A stretch of 43,789 bases of DNA from JANOBD01 sp031411495. GTDB lineage: Bacteria > Planctomycetota > Phycisphaerae > Tepidisphaerales > Tepidisphaeraceae. Every line of letters starts with the position of its first letter. Position 1 is the stretch's first letter. The translations under genes and the position numbers were made by a program. Below the pieces are notes generated by a model, which was not told the origin of the DNA, did not search any database, and was given only the letters and a program-made list of their open reading frames with translations. This document shows, one piece after another, positions 1 to 8,290 of this stretch. The DNA lies in NCBI GenBank assembly GCA_031411495.1, contig JANOBD010000133.1, forward strand, positions 1-43,789, given 5' to 3'.

Positions 1-29
1 GGGTCAGGCGTACCTGCCCCGGGGCACCC
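1..29. repeat. Right half of the GGGTGCCCCGGGGCA palindromic repeat, cut by the window edge
   Basis: Positions 15-29 read TGCCCCGGGGCACCC, the same right arm seen at 6925-6939, 29050-29064 and 38343-38357. The bases before it (GGGTCA at 1-6) match the inner arm of the complete copies. The left half lies outside the window, so this is a partial fourth copy of the family. It sits about 80 bases upstream of the glycosyltransferase gene that starts at 108. Confidence 0.8.
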
Positions 30-107
30 CACATCGCTAACGCTGAGACATCGTCCCGATCGGCCGACATTTCTTCCTCCGGGCGCCCTCCCGTAGAGTG
101 AATCGCA

Positions 108-1814
108 ATGACGTCCGCCCGGTCTTCCCGCTACTGGCTCCTCGCCCTCGCGCTCATCGCGCTGGCGGCGATCGTCTACCTGCTGGGCAACGGCTTGTTC
201 CCGCTCGTCGATCGTGACGAACCGCGCTACGCCGAGGCCAGCCGGCAGATCCTCGAAAGCGGCGACTGGATCACGCCGAGGTATCTCGACCAGCTTCGGC
301 TCAAGAAGCCGATCCTGATTTACTGGCTGCAGGCATCCTCGATGAAGCTGCTCGGAGCGACCGATTTCGCCGCGCGATTTCCATCGGTCCTCGCCAGCCT
401 GTTCACGCTTTCGCTCTTCGCGGTCGTGTGGCCGAAGATCGTCGGCTACCGGCGATCGCTGTGGGCGGTCTTCGTCTTCGCGACGATGCTGATGCCCGCT
501 TACCTCGCGAAGGTCTGCATGACCGATGCCGTGCTGCACGTCTTCATCGCGATCACGATGCTCTGCCTGTACGCGATCTGGATCGGCAACGCCCGCGCGT
601 GGATGCTGATCGTGATGGGCATCGCGCTGGGCGGGTCGATCCTCACCAAGGGGCCGCCGGCGTTCCTATTTCTCGGGATGACGCTGCTGGCGCTCTGGCT
701 GCTGAGCTTCACGGTTCGCGGCGACGAGCCGACCAGGTCGTTCGCGCCGACACGGTCGATCTCGCCGATGGCGCTCGTGCCGCGGGTGTTCGTCTGGACG
801 CTGATCGTGCTCGGCATCGCGCTCGGACTGTGCATCCCGTGGGCGATCCGGCTCGATCAGGCGCATCCGGGCGCGCTGGCGAACATGTTCTTTGATGAGG
901 TGGTGAAGCGTGCCGGCGAGCCGCAGGAGGGCCACTCCGGCCCGCCGGGCTTTTACTTCGTCGCGTTCTGGGGCACGGCGTTCCCGTGGTGCCTCTTCTG
1001 GCCGGCGGCGCTCGTGTACGCGTGGAAGCGTCGGCGCATCCCGTGGGTGCGCTTCTGTCTCGCGGCGATCCTCGGGCCGTGGGTGTTTCTGGAAATCTAC
1101 AAGACCAAGCTCCCCCACTACTGGCTGCCGAGCTATCCGTTCGTGGCGCTGCTGATCGCGGATGTCCTCGTCCGCGCCATCCGCGGCCGGATCAGGGATC
1201 TGAGCGACGCGCCGTTCATCGTCGCCAGCGGCGTCGTGGCCGCCTTGCTCGCGATCGGATCCGCCGGACTGATCTACCTCGTTACGCTCGGCGACGGCTC
1301 GAAAACGCTCGGATTCATCGCCGCGTCCATCCTCTGGCTGGCGATCGCGTGCGCGGCATGGGGCGCGTTCGTGCTGATTCGCCAGCGCCAACTCGCTCGT
1401 GCGGCGCTGGTGATGGGGCTGAGCATGTGGGCGGTTCTCACCTTTGCATTCAACGTTTACGTGCCGGCCACGGCCGCGCTCACGCTCGCCAAGCGAACCG
1501 CGGCCGATCTTCGCGCGATCGGCGCGACCCACGATGTCGTGATGATCGACTACAAGGAGCCGAGCCTCGCGTTCTACCAGGGCGGGACGATCCGCGAGCG
1601 CAGCGACAATGCGCTTCCAGACCCGGCCGCGCCCGATTCGCCGCGATGGATCGTGATCGGCGATGATGCATACGCCGCACAATCGCCCGCTCTGCGGGAT
1701 GGCTATACGCTGCTCTCCACCCGTCGCGGCATGAACCTGGCGGATGGGAAACGGCAGCAGACCGTCCACGTGCTTGAAAAGAAGCGAATGCCTGCAACAC
1801 TTCCGACAGAGTGA
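108..1814 (+). CDS. ArnT/PMT-type glycosyltransferase (GT39/GT83-like) integral membrane protein
   Basis: This is a 568-residue polytopic membrane protein. Residues 10-30 form the first membrane helix and are followed by the acidic loop DRDEPRYAEASRQILE (about 35-50), then LRLKKPILIYWLQ (about 64-76). That is the first periplasmic loop characteristic of ArnT and related PMT_2 transferases, where the DE pair is catalytic. Some ten further hydrophobic helices follow, and the C-terminal 100 residues are a soluble domain. Family members move a sugar from a polyprenyl phosphate carrier to lipid A, protein or another glycan at the outer face of the inner membrane. The acceptor here cannot be read from the sequence. 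No strong ribosome binding site precedes the ATG. The neighbouring heptosyltransferase, lipopolysaccharide kinase and GT4 genes suggest a role in envelope glycan assembly. Confidence 0.9.
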   Translation: MTSARSSRYWLLALALIALAAIVYLLGNGLFPLVDRDEPRYAEASRQILESGDWITPRYLDQLRLKKPILIYWLQASSMKLLGATDFAARFPSVLASLFTLSLFAVVWPKIVGYRRSLWAVFVFATMLMPAYLAKVCMTDAVLHVFIAITMLCLYAIWIGNARAWMLIVMGIALGGSILTKGPPAFLFLGMTLLALWLLSFTVRGDEPTRSFAPTRSISPMALVPRVFVWTLIVLGIALGLCIPWAIRLDQAHPGALANMFFDEVVKRAGEPQEGHSGPPGFYFVAFWGTAFPWCLFWPAALVYAWKRRRIPWVRFCLAAILGPWVFLEIYKTKLPHYWLPSYPFVALLIADVLVRAIRGRIRDLSDAPFIVASGVVAALLAIGSAGLIYLVTLGDGSKTLGFIAASILWLAIACAAWGAFVLIRQRQLARAALVMGLSMWAVLTFAFNVYVPATAALTLAKRTAADLRAIGATHDVVMIDYKEPSLAFYQGGTIRERSDNALPDPAAPDSPRWIVIGDDAYAAQSPALRDGYTLLSTRRGMNLADGKRQQTVHVLEKKRMPATLPTE

Positions 1815-1835
1815 AGTAAGTGGTGGCAAGGGCAA

Positions 1836-1956
1836 ATCACAGAGGTCACAGAGGACACAAAGCACACAGAGAAGAGCTCAGATAAGTTGAGAACACATGA
1901 ACTGCAGCCGCTTCGCTTGGGTGAACTCTGTGCGCTCTGTGTTCTCTGTGTTGTCC
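1836..1956. repeat. Imperfect inverted repeat of the CACAGAG/CTCTGTG type
   Basis: The left arm (about 1836-1878) repeats CACAGAGG and CACAGAGA units. The right arm (about 1923-1956) carries the complementary CTCTGTG units (CTCTGTGCGCTCTGTG and similar). The two arms can fold over a central loop of roughly 45 bases. The element fills the gap between the ArnT-like and heptosyltransferase genes. Similar wording is a familiar dispersed intergenic repeat in several planctomycete and verrucomicrobial genomes (recollection, not checked here). It may act as a transcript-stabilising or terminating hairpin. Confidence 0.75.
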
Positions 1957-1981
1957 GTTTTGACAGGAGCATGACCCGAAG

Positions 1982-3097
1982 ATGGGTGACGACCCGAAAA
2001 ACATCCTGATCATCCAGCCGAGCTGGGTCGGCGACGCGGTGATGGCCACGCCGATGCTCCGCGCGATCCGCAATCGCTTCCCGAACGCGAAGATCACTTA
2101 CCTCATGCGCCGGTACGTGAAGCCGATCTACACCGGCATGCCGTGGGCAAACCGACTGATCACCTACCGCACCGGCAAACAGAAGACCGGCTCGCGCGAC
2201 GGCGCGTTCCGCCTGGGCCGGCTGCTCAAGAGCGCGAAGTTCGATCTCGCGATCCTCCTGCCCGGGTCGTTCAAGACCGCGCTGATCTGCAAGCTCGCCA
2301 GCATCCCGCGCATCGTCGGCTACGACCGCGACGGCCGGGGCATGCTCCTCACCGACAAGCTCCTGCCGCTGCGTCACCAGGGCCAATACGTCCCGACGCC
2401 GATCGTGAATTACTACCTGTCGCTGGCGCGATACCTGGGCGCCGGCGACCGCGACACGACGATGCAGCTGTTCGTGACGGATGCGGAGAAACGTGAAGCG
2501 ATCGAGGTGATGACCCGCGCAGGACTCGACCCGAACCGCGAACCCCGTAGGGTGGGGCCTGCCCCACCACATTCGGCCATCGGAGGGGCAGGCCCCACCC
2601 TACGCAGAGCGCCGCTCGTCATATTGAATCCTGGCGCGCAATACGGCGCGGCCAAGTGCTGGCTGCCCGAATATTTCGCAGCCGTCTCGGATCGATTGAT
2701 CGACGAACTCGGCGCGACCGTCCTTGTGAGCAGCGCCCCGCGCGAGCGGAAGATCGTCGAAGAGATCGCCCGCCACACCAAGCGGCCCTTCATCGACCTT
2801 GGCAAGATCGGCCCCTCACTCGGGGCGCTCAAGGAGATCATCCGCCGGGCGGATTTGATGATCACCAACGACACCGGCCCGCGTCACATCGCGGCCGCGT
2901 TCGGCGTGCCGGTCGTCACCGTCTTCGGCCCGACCCACCCGGAATGGACGGAAATCTACTTCGCGCTGGAGCGGAAGGTCGCGATCAAGGTCTTCTGCGG
3001 CCCCTGCCAATTGAAAACCTGCCCGCTCGACCACCGCTGCATGAAAGGCGTCACGCCGGAGATGGTCTACGCGACGGCGACGGAGCTGCTGAGATAA
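1982..3097 (+). CDS. waaF: WaaF-like heptosyltransferase (GT9) carrying an in-frame palindromic insertion
   Basis: This 371-residue protein belongs to glycosyltransferase family 9, which adds heptose to the inner core of lipopolysaccharide at the cytoplasmic face. The N-terminal Rossmann half begins ILIIQPSWVGDAVMATPML (about 9-27). The C-terminal half has VILNPGAQYG (about 213-222) and ITNDTGPRHIAAAFGVPVV (about 294-312), the nucleotide-sugar binding signature, and ends with FCGPCQLKTCP and a Cys-rich tail typical of WaaF. Residues about 189-208 (RRVGPAPP...GPTLR) are encoded by a 59-bp palindrome and interrupt the linker just before the NPG strand, where relatives have only a few residues. 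The reading frame stays open, so the protein is probably functional. An AGGAG at 1965-1969 is better spaced for an ATG at 1971, which opens a 12-codon frame overlapping this start. The in-frame stop at 1961 rules out an earlier start. Confidence 0.88.
   Translation: MGDDPKNILIIQPSWVGDAVMATPMLRAIRNRFPNAKITYLMRRYVKPIYTGMPWANRLITYRTGKQKTGSRDGAFRLGRLLKSAKFDLAILLPGSFKTALICKLASIPRIVGYDRDGRGMLLTDKLLPLRHQGQYVPTPIVNYYLSLARYLGAGDRDTTMQLFVTDAEKREAIEVMTRAGLDPNREPRRVGPAPPHSAIGGAGPTLRRAPLVILNPGAQYGAAKCWLPEYFAAVSDRLIDELGATVLVSSAPRERKIVEEIARHTKRPFIDLGKIGPSLGALKEIIRRADLMITNDTGPRHIAAAFGVPVVTVFGPTHPEWTEIYFALERKVAIKVFCGPCQLKTCPLDHRCMKGVTPEMVYATATELLR
2546..2604. repeat. Perfect 20-bp-arm palindromic element inserted in the heptosyltransferase gene
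   Basis: The left arm CGTAGGGTGGGGCCTGCCCC (2546-2565) and the right arm at 2585-2604 are exact reverse complements, separated by a 19-base loop. The element is translated as part of the host protein without breaking frame. Related GGGTGGGGCAGGCCCCACCC-type repeats usually lie between genes in other bacteria, so an intragenic copy is notable. The layout resembles Rickettsia palindromic elements, although no homology to them is claimed. Confidence 0.9.
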
Positions 3098-3159
3098 ACG
3101 AACGTGGGACGGGCCTCCGGCACGTGATCAAAGGGAACGTTGTGTCTCTGACGGACAAC

Positions 3160-4089
3160 TCAATACTTCAAGTTGAAACGCGTCACCATATAGGGCGAGT
3201 TCCCTTGCACTTTCGACTGTGGCGAGACCAACCTTAGCCACCCATTAAGAATCCACCCCGTTCGGCCATTCCGGTGCTCCGCCCACATCTGCTTTGCTTT
3301 CTCCAATGCGGCTTCGCGCGTGCCGACGACAAGCACGTACTTCGTAATATTCCACGGTCCTTTCGGCTGAAGTGTTCCTATCTCCCATGCCGCGATGCCA
3401 TCGACTTCCGCGCCCGGCGCAGCGGTAGGAATACGCTGACCGCTTTGATACGCAACTTGGAGCAGGGAATCTTGAACGGCAACGCCCGTTTCGAGTCCGA
3501 GCGGCGGCCCCGGCGTAATGATCGTCTCGGCACCCGGCACGACATCGGTCCACCACGCGCGTTGGCCCGCAGGGAAATCCGGCGGAAACGGAAATCGATC
3601 TGGCGTGGATGAACGGCCGAAGCGGTAGTTCACTACACCTTCGAAATGCTCGGGAACACGCAGCCCCCAGGATGCACCCGGCGCTTTGTAGAGGTAGATG
3701 TCCACCACGTCGTCGGCCAGATTACCCACGCCCGGCTCTCTCAACTTCTCACTGAAGTACAACGGCCCCCGCGTCAGGTATCCTGGCGCACCCACCTTGG
3801 CGAAGGAAGGGTCTTCCGCCGTCCGAACCGTGGTGATACCGTCCTCGCCCGCAGTTGCTGTCGCGACCCAATCGTCTTTCCAGTCGAAGTTGTGAACCAC
3901 ACTCACGGTCGGATTGGCGACCGGCAACCTTGACTCGGCATCGAGGATGCGAAACCGTATATCGACCTTCTCGGCCAGAGCCCGATCCACGGTCATATGT
4001 GAGGCATTGTTGAGGCCGAGGCCCAGCATGGTAAACAGGGTGCAGCCACCGCAGGTGACACAGATGACTAATAAGAAGAGCCAGCGCAT
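3160..4089 (-). CDS. Exported protein of unknown function, probable lipoprotein
   Basis: The protein has 309 residues. A hydrophobic leader (MRWLFLLVICVTCGGC) ends in Cys16. The -3 to -1 residues CGG are not a textbook lipobox, so lipidation is likely but not certain. Residues about 45-100 (IRFRILDAESRLPVANPTV through to APGYL) look like a transthyretin/carboxypeptidase-regulatory-like beta domain, in which a repeated phrase introduces a soluble cap. The remainder is not recognised. The start is supported by AGAGGTGATGCG directly upstream of the ATG. The gene converges on the heptosyltransferase gene, with 62 bases between the stops, and has no evident operon partner. Confidence 0.75.
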   Translation of the reverse strand: MRWLFLLVICVTCGGCTLFTMLGLGLNNASHMTVDRALAEKVDIRFRILDAESRLPVANPTVSVVHNFDWKDDWVATATAGEDGITTVRTAEDPSFAKVGAPGYLTRGPLYFSEKLREPGVGNLADDVVDIYLYKAPGASWGLRVPEHFEGVVNYRFGRSSTPDRFPFPPDFPAGQRAWWTDVVPGAETIITPGPPLGLETGVAVQDSLLQVAYQSGQRIPTAAPGAEVDGIAAWEIGTLQPKGPWNITKYVLVVGTREAALEKAKQMWAEHRNGRTGWILNGWLRLVSPQSKVQGNSPYMVTRFNLKY

Positions 4090-4247
4090 CGCATCACCTC
4101 TCTGGGCATAGGCTACTAGGACTTGCAGTTTGCATCGTACATACGAATAAGCCGGTCAGCTTCAGGGAACTGCCCGTGTCAAGTTGCCGCGTGCCGCGAG
4201 GAGCAAGCCCGCACCGCCGCCGAGGTCGGCACGGGCATGAGATTGAC

Positions 4248-4760
4248 TCATTCCGTTACTGATACCGCTGGCGTTTCGTATTGAATGGTACCCCTGACGA
4301 CATACGCCACCTTCACCTTCGCGCAGTAAGATTTGAGCTGTACGGGAACGTACATCGTTCGGCCGTCGCTGCTGGATTCTTCCTTTTCGCAAATGAGCGT
4401 CGATCCCGTGTAATTCGCGCTCACACCGACGGCGATGATCAGCAGCGTACGCCGCGGCGCAGCGTCTTCCACCTTCGTATCTTCAGCCAGAAACGCCTGA
4501 ACCTGATCCTCGTCTTTGAAGACCACTCGATCCACGGGCAGCGGGCCGCGCTCGTAGTCCCAGACGGAGGCTTCGATGATCTGGTGCCGATGTCGCACGT
4601 CATCAAAGGCGGGGCGAAACAGATTGATCTCAAAGGGCGCTCGCGCGGCACGCGTCGTGGGCTCGGCCTCCCGCATCGCTCCGTGTGATGATTTCTCGGA
4701 GATGCACAACGCACCGATCCCTGCCAGCGAAATAGATGCAAGAACGAAGTGAAGTTTCAT
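4248..4760 (-). CDS. Small exported protein, function unknown
   Basis: The start was placed at 4760 because GAGGAAGG lies directly upstream of this ATG and the next residues (MKLHFVLASISLAGIGALC) form a signal peptide or single membrane anchor. The frame stays open upstream to 4895, but that part has no export signal ahead of it. The mature part of about 145 residues mixes charged stretches with beta-like segments such as RRTLLIIAVGVSANYTGSTL and has no domain I recognise. The stop is followed by about 160 bases without a gene before the next minus-strand gene. Confidence 0.6.
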   Translation of the reverse strand: MKLHFVLASISLAGIGALCISEKSSHGAMREAEPTTRAARAPFEINLFRPAFDDVRHRHQIIEASVWDYERGPLPVDRVVFKDEDQVQAFLAEDTKVEDAAPRRTLLIIAVGVSANYTGSTLICEKEESSSDGRTMYVPVQLKSYCAKVKVAYVVRGTIQYETPAVSVTE

Positions 4761-5183
4761 GTTCCCTTCCTCAATAGCAGTAGTGGCGTAACAGTATGAG
4801 CGTACGTGGTGTCTTGCGGCCGAAGATCTGCAATTCGGTCGCAGGTCGCAGACTCGCGTCCTGAGCGGTTGTCGCTTCCTGCCGTGACTCGACATGGGCG
4901 TACCCGCGTCCTGGCACGCGATTTCTCATCACGGCAGCACTGTTGGCCGGATTGCGCTTGACCTCCAGGTCACAACGACGTCATCCTAGCTTGGTTCATC
5001 CGGCGGGAGAGGTGCGCGCCGGCGAAGCTCTTTGGCAAGTGAATAGCGTTCAAAAGCGATACGGGAGGTTCCCACCGCTTCCCGAAATCTCTCACTTTCG
5101 AGCAATTTCGGGTGCCCAGCTTCACAGAAATGGAGCGGTTGCGAGGGCGTGACGATGGTGCGGCAATCCGCATAATCGATCTC
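4761..5183. other. 423-base intergenic region between divergent genes
   Basis: This gap separates a minus-strand exported protein gene from purU on the plus strand and must hold both promoters. The only structure seen is an 8-bp inverted repeat, CCCGAAAT (5081-5088) with ATTTCGGG (5105-5112), about 70 bases before the purU start. Its 16-base loop makes it a weak candidate. No convincing -35/-10 pair, riboswitch core or small gene was found. Confidence 0.5.
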
Positions 5184-6062
5184 ATGTCACGCGTGCTCGC
5201 AGTCGTCAGTGTCATCGGCAACGACCAGAAAGGCGTCGTCGCCCGCTTCGCCACCTATATGGCGGAGCGCGGGATCAACATCGAGGACATCGAGCAGCGC
5301 GTCGTCCGCGGCATGTTTATGATGGACATGCTCGTCGACATCAAAGACGTCTCCTGCGACCTCTCCACCCTCATCACCGGACTGCTCGAGACCGGCAAAT
5401 CGATCGGCATGGACGTTCGCGTGCAGCTGCATTCGGAAAAACGCCGCAAGCGGCTGGTGATCCTCGCGAGCAGGGAGCCCCACTGCCTGGAGCTGATGCT
5501 GAACGAGTCCCAGCGGATCAGCGCGGACATCGTCGCCGTGCTGGCGAATCATCCGGAGCTCGAAGCCGTCGCAGCGCAGAAGCAGATCGCGTTCAAGTGG
5601 CACGCCTCGACCGATGCGGCCGCTCACTTCGACTGGCTGGATCGGGAGCTAAAGGCGCTCCGCCCGGATGTGATCGCGCTCGCGCGCTACATGCGAATCC
5701 TGCCCGGCACGCTGGTGGCACAGTACCCGAATCGCATCATCAACATTCACCCTTCGCTCCTCCCCTTCTTCCCCGGCGCTGCGCCCTACAAGCAGGCGTA
5801 CGACAACGGCGTCCGCGTGAGCGGATGCACGGCCCACTTCGTGACCGAGCAGCTCGACCAGGGGCCGGTCATCCTGCAGGATGTGTTCCGTATCGACGTG
5901 GGCGCCGACACGCTCGAGGATGTGAAAGGCAAGGGCATCGATCTGGAGGCGCGCACGCTCTGCGAAGCCGTACGCATGTTCTGCGATGATGAGCTGGTGG
6001 TGGTGGACGGCGACGTCGTCTTCAAGCCGGGTGTGAGCAAGTTCCGCAAGTCGCCGACGTGA
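5184..6062 (+). CDS. purU: Formyltetrahydrofolate deformylase (10-formyl-THF hydrolase)
   Basis: PurU hydrolyses 10-formyl-THF to THF and formate, balancing the folate one-carbon pool and feeding formate to purine synthesis. The start at 5184 gives 292 residues, close to the family norm, and begins MSRVLAVVSVIGNDQKG, the first strand of an N-terminal ACT domain (1-85). The formyltransferase domain follows. It carries INIHPSLLPFFPGAAPYKQ (about 195-213) with the catalytic Asn and His, and TAHFVTEQLDQGP with the catalytic Asp. The HPSLLP wording is closer to PurN (GAR transformylase) than the HHSFLP of most PurU proteins, but the ACT domain and the length argue for PurU. An LPS-kinase-like gene follows after only three bases, so the two are probably cotranscribed. 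Confidence 0.88.
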   Translation: MSRVLAVVSVIGNDQKGVVARFATYMAERGINIEDIEQRVVRGMFMMDMLVDIKDVSCDLSTLITGLLETGKSIGMDVRVQLHSEKRRKRLVILASREPHCLELMLNESQRISADIVAVLANHPELEAVAAQKQIAFKWHASTDAAAHFDWLDRELKALRPDVIALARYMRILPGTLVAQYPNRIINIHPSLLPFFPGAAPYKQAYDNGVRVSGCTAHFVTEQLDQGPVILQDVFRIDVGADTLEDVKGKGIDLEARTLCEAVRMFCDDELVVVDGDVVFKPGVSKFRKSPT

Positions 6063-6065
6063 ACC

Positions 6066-6848
6066 ATGCCGCGACCACACCTTCACATTTCTAGCGGTTA
6101 CGAAGCGATGCTGGCCGAGCTGGGCATCAACAGCGCCGAGCGCATCTTCGCGGACGAGCGGCTGCGCGTGTGGCGGAATCTGCCCGATCGCGACAACAGC
6201 ACGCTGGATGCAACACTTTCGGACGGCCGCACCATCCGGCTCCACGTAAAGCGCGACAAGCAGAAGCGGTCGGAGCCGATGGCGCTCGAAGCCCGCGGCA
6301 TCGGCCTGCTGGAATCGGCCGACATCCGCAGCGCGCCGCTGGTGGCGTACGGCGATCTGCCCGACGGGCGGACGTTCGTCATCACCGAGAACCTCGACGG
6401 CTTCCTCTCGTCCGATCGCATGCTCGAGACCGGCGTGCCGATCGCGCCGGTGACGGAGGCGATGGCGGATGTCGCGGCGCGGCTACACCTGGCCGGGCTG
6501 CACCATCGCGACCTGTACGCCAATCACTTTTACATGCGAGCGAGCGGTGCAGGCGGGTACGAGGTTCGACTGATCGACACCGCGCGCGTGCGGCCGCTGC
6601 CGATGTGGTTTCGCGAGCGGTGGTTCGTGAAAGATGTGGCACAGCTGCACTTCAGCCTGCAGCCTTACGTGCATACGCCGGACGACAGCAATTACCTTCT
6701 CAGGCGATATTGCGAATTGACGGGGCGCACGAAGGCCGAGAGATTCCTGCGGAAGGTGAAGATCAAGTCGATGTGGATCGACCGGCACGATCGCGCGCTC
6801 AAGGAGAAAGTGCCGACGCGGAATCTGAGGTTGAAGGACGGGAATTGA
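6066..6848 (+). CDS. WaaP/InaA-like lipopolysaccharide kinase
   Basis: This 260-residue protein has an atypical protein-kinase-like fold. IRLHVKRDK (about 57-65) supplies the ATP-binding lysine, HHRDLYANHFYM (about 145-156) the catalytic loop with Asp and Asn, and VRLIDTARVR (about 167-176) the metal-binding Asp of the DFG position. That arrangement matches the WaaP/KdkA/InaA family, which phosphorylates core heptose or Kdo of lipopolysaccharide in the cytoplasm. The gene begins three bases after purU and lies between a heptosyltransferase and a GT4 gene, consistent with core assembly. Its sugar target is not evident from the sequence. Confidence 0.8.
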   Translation: MPRPHLHISSGYEAMLAELGINSAERIFADERLRVWRNLPDRDNSTLDATLSDGRTIRLHVKRDKQKRSEPMALEARGIGLLESADIRSAPLVAYGDLPDGRTFVITENLDGFLSSDRMLETGVPIAPVTEAMADVAARLHLAGLHHRDLYANHFYMRASGAGGYEVRLIDTARVRPLPMWFRERWFVKDVAQLHFSLQPYVHTPDDSNYLLRRYCELTGRTKAERFLRKVKIKSMWIDRHDRALKEKVPTRNLRLKDGN

Positions 6849-6863
6849 CGGAGCGGTATGTAT

Positions 6864-6939
6864 GGGTGCCCCGGGGCAATGTACCCCGTTGACCCGCGTT
6901 TCAAGAACGCGGGTCATGAGTACATGCCCCGGGGCACCC
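6864..6939. repeat. Complete GGGTGCCCCGGGGCA palindromic repeat
   Basis: The outer arms GGGTGCCCCGGGGCA (6864-6878) and TGCCCCGGGGCACCC (6925-6939) enclose an inner stem TGACCCGCGTT / AACGCGGGTCA around a short loop. The short segments ATGTAC and GTACAT between the stems also pair. The whole 76-base unit folds on itself and sits between the kinase gene and the GT4 gene. Other copies are at 28985-29064 and 38273-38357, with a half copy at 1-29. Confidence 0.92.
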
Positions 6940-6970
6940 TGACACGAACATGTAGCGCAGTGATTAGAAA

Positions 6971-8125
6971 ATGAACATCGCCCTCGTCATCTTCCGAGCC
7001 GAGATCGAACGCGGCGGCGCCGAGCGGTACGTGCGCGACCTGAGCGTGGCGCTGACCGAACATGGCCACCGCGTGAGCGTCCTTGCTTCCACTGGCCAGA
7101 CCGCGCCGGGCGTGGAGTTCGTACGCATCGGCGCGCATGGCGTTTCGCGGACGGTGAGATATCGGCGGTTCTGCCGCAACCTCGAACGGCATCTGGACGA
7201 GCATCGCTACGACATCGTCCACGCCTGCCTGCCGGTGCCGCGGTGTGACGTGTATCACACGCACTCCGGGCTCGAATCGATCTCGCTGCGGGATGGGCAC
7301 CTGAAAGAGCCGACCTTGGCGCGGCAGGCGGCGTCGAAGCTGTTTGCGAGCATCAACCGCAAGCGCCGGGCGTTCGCGGACGTGGAAGCGAAGCTCATCA
7401 ACTCTACACAACCGCCGATCGTGCTCTGTCTTTCCAACCGCGAGCGGGACGCGGCGATCTCGATGTTCCCTGCCGCGCGCGACCGGTTCCAGACGCTCTA
7501 CAGCATTCCGGATGACAATAAGTTCTCCGTGACCGATGTCCTCTCACTTCGCCAGGAGATGCGCAGGCAACTCGGCCTCGACGATGCGCAGACCATGTTC
7601 CTGTTCGTCGGCAACGATTTTGAACGCAAGGGCCTTGCGACCGCGATCCGCGCGATCGGCCGAATGAGCGATCCGCGATCGATGTTGTACGTCGTCGGCA
7701 AAGGCGACACGCGGAAGTACACGGAGATCGCGCTCAAGGCCGGCGCGGTGGGTCGGGTGATGTTCGCCGGACGGTCCAGCAACGTGCGCAACTTCTTCGC
7801 TGCCGCCGATGCGACGGTGCTCCCGACGCGATCGGAGCCGTTCGGGATGGTGGTGGTGGAGTCGATTCTGATGGGCGTGCCGCCGATCGTGTCGCGCATC
7901 GCCGGCGCGAGCGAGGTGCTCAGCAACGGGCTCGACGGGTTTGTGATCGACGACCCCAGCGATGTGCCCGCCTGGGCGGCCGCTATGAATCAGCTCACCG
8001 TCCGCGACTTCCGCGATACGCTGGCGCAGGCGTGCCTGGGGCAGCGCGACCGCTTCAGCTACGCGCGACATGTCGCGGCCCTGGAAGCAATCTATCGCGA
8101 CTGCAAGACCCGCAACATCCGATGA
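6971..8125 (+). CDS. WaaG-like glycosyltransferase family 4
   Basis: This 384-residue GT-B enzyme begins MNIALVIFRAEIERGGAERY, with the Gly-Gly-Ala-Glu acceptor-side loop of GT4 proteins. It carries FVGNDFERKGLATAIRA (about 212-228) at the start of the donor domain and EPFGMVVVESILMG (about 296-309), the conserved E-x7-E nucleotide-sugar site. The segment around residues 90-130 (CLPVPRCDVYHTHSG) resembles WaaG, which adds the first outer-core glucose to lipopolysaccharide. With the WaaF-like and WaaP-like genes upstream this supports a core-oligosaccharide role, but the sugar donor is unproven. No strong ribosome binding site is visible, and the palindrome at 6864-6939 separates it from the preceding gene. 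Confidence 0.87.
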   Translation: MNIALVIFRAEIERGGAERYVRDLSVALTEHGHRVSVLASTGQTAPGVEFVRIGAHGVSRTVRYRRFCRNLERHLDEHRYDIVHACLPVPRCDVYHTHSGLESISLRDGHLKEPTLARQAASKLFASINRKRRAFADVEAKLINSTQPPIVLCLSNRERDAAISMFPAARDRFQTLYSIPDDNKFSVTDVLSLRQEMRRQLGLDDAQTMFLFVGNDFERKGLATAIRAIGRMSDPRSMLYVVGKGDTRKYTEIALKAGAVGRVMFAGRSSNVRNFFAAADATVLPTRSEPFGMVVVESILMGVPPIVSRIAGASEVLSNGLDGFVIDDPSDVPAWAAAMNQLTVRDFRDTLAQACLGQRDRFSYARHVAALEAIYRDCKTRNIR

Positions 8126-8290
8126 TGTTCATCCGCGATGCGTGCCGATAATCTCACGCTGCAGTCGCGTGTGGGCTGAGCGGGATTCGCGTTTGAATGT
8201 TGGGCAATGCTATCGGATGTTGAGCCATCGGGAGCCCACTTGACGCTCGTCCCGATCGATCTCACCCTTCGGGCTTACAAAGGAGTGTGA

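Noticed and set aside
666..1865. A minus-strand open frame of 399 codons opposite the ArnT-like gene
   Set aside because: It is Arg/Glu-rich without a domain; the plus strand has the full membrane glycosyltransferase.
4162..4392. A 76-codon minus frame past the end of the small exported protein gene
   Set aside because: It overlaps the exported protein gene in another frame and has no ribosome binding site or recognisable sequence.
5081..5112. CCCGAAAT/ATTTCGGG as an operator or riboswitch stem before purU
   Set aside because: The stem is only 8 bp with a 16-base loop and no conserved core; kept only as a note on the intergenic region.
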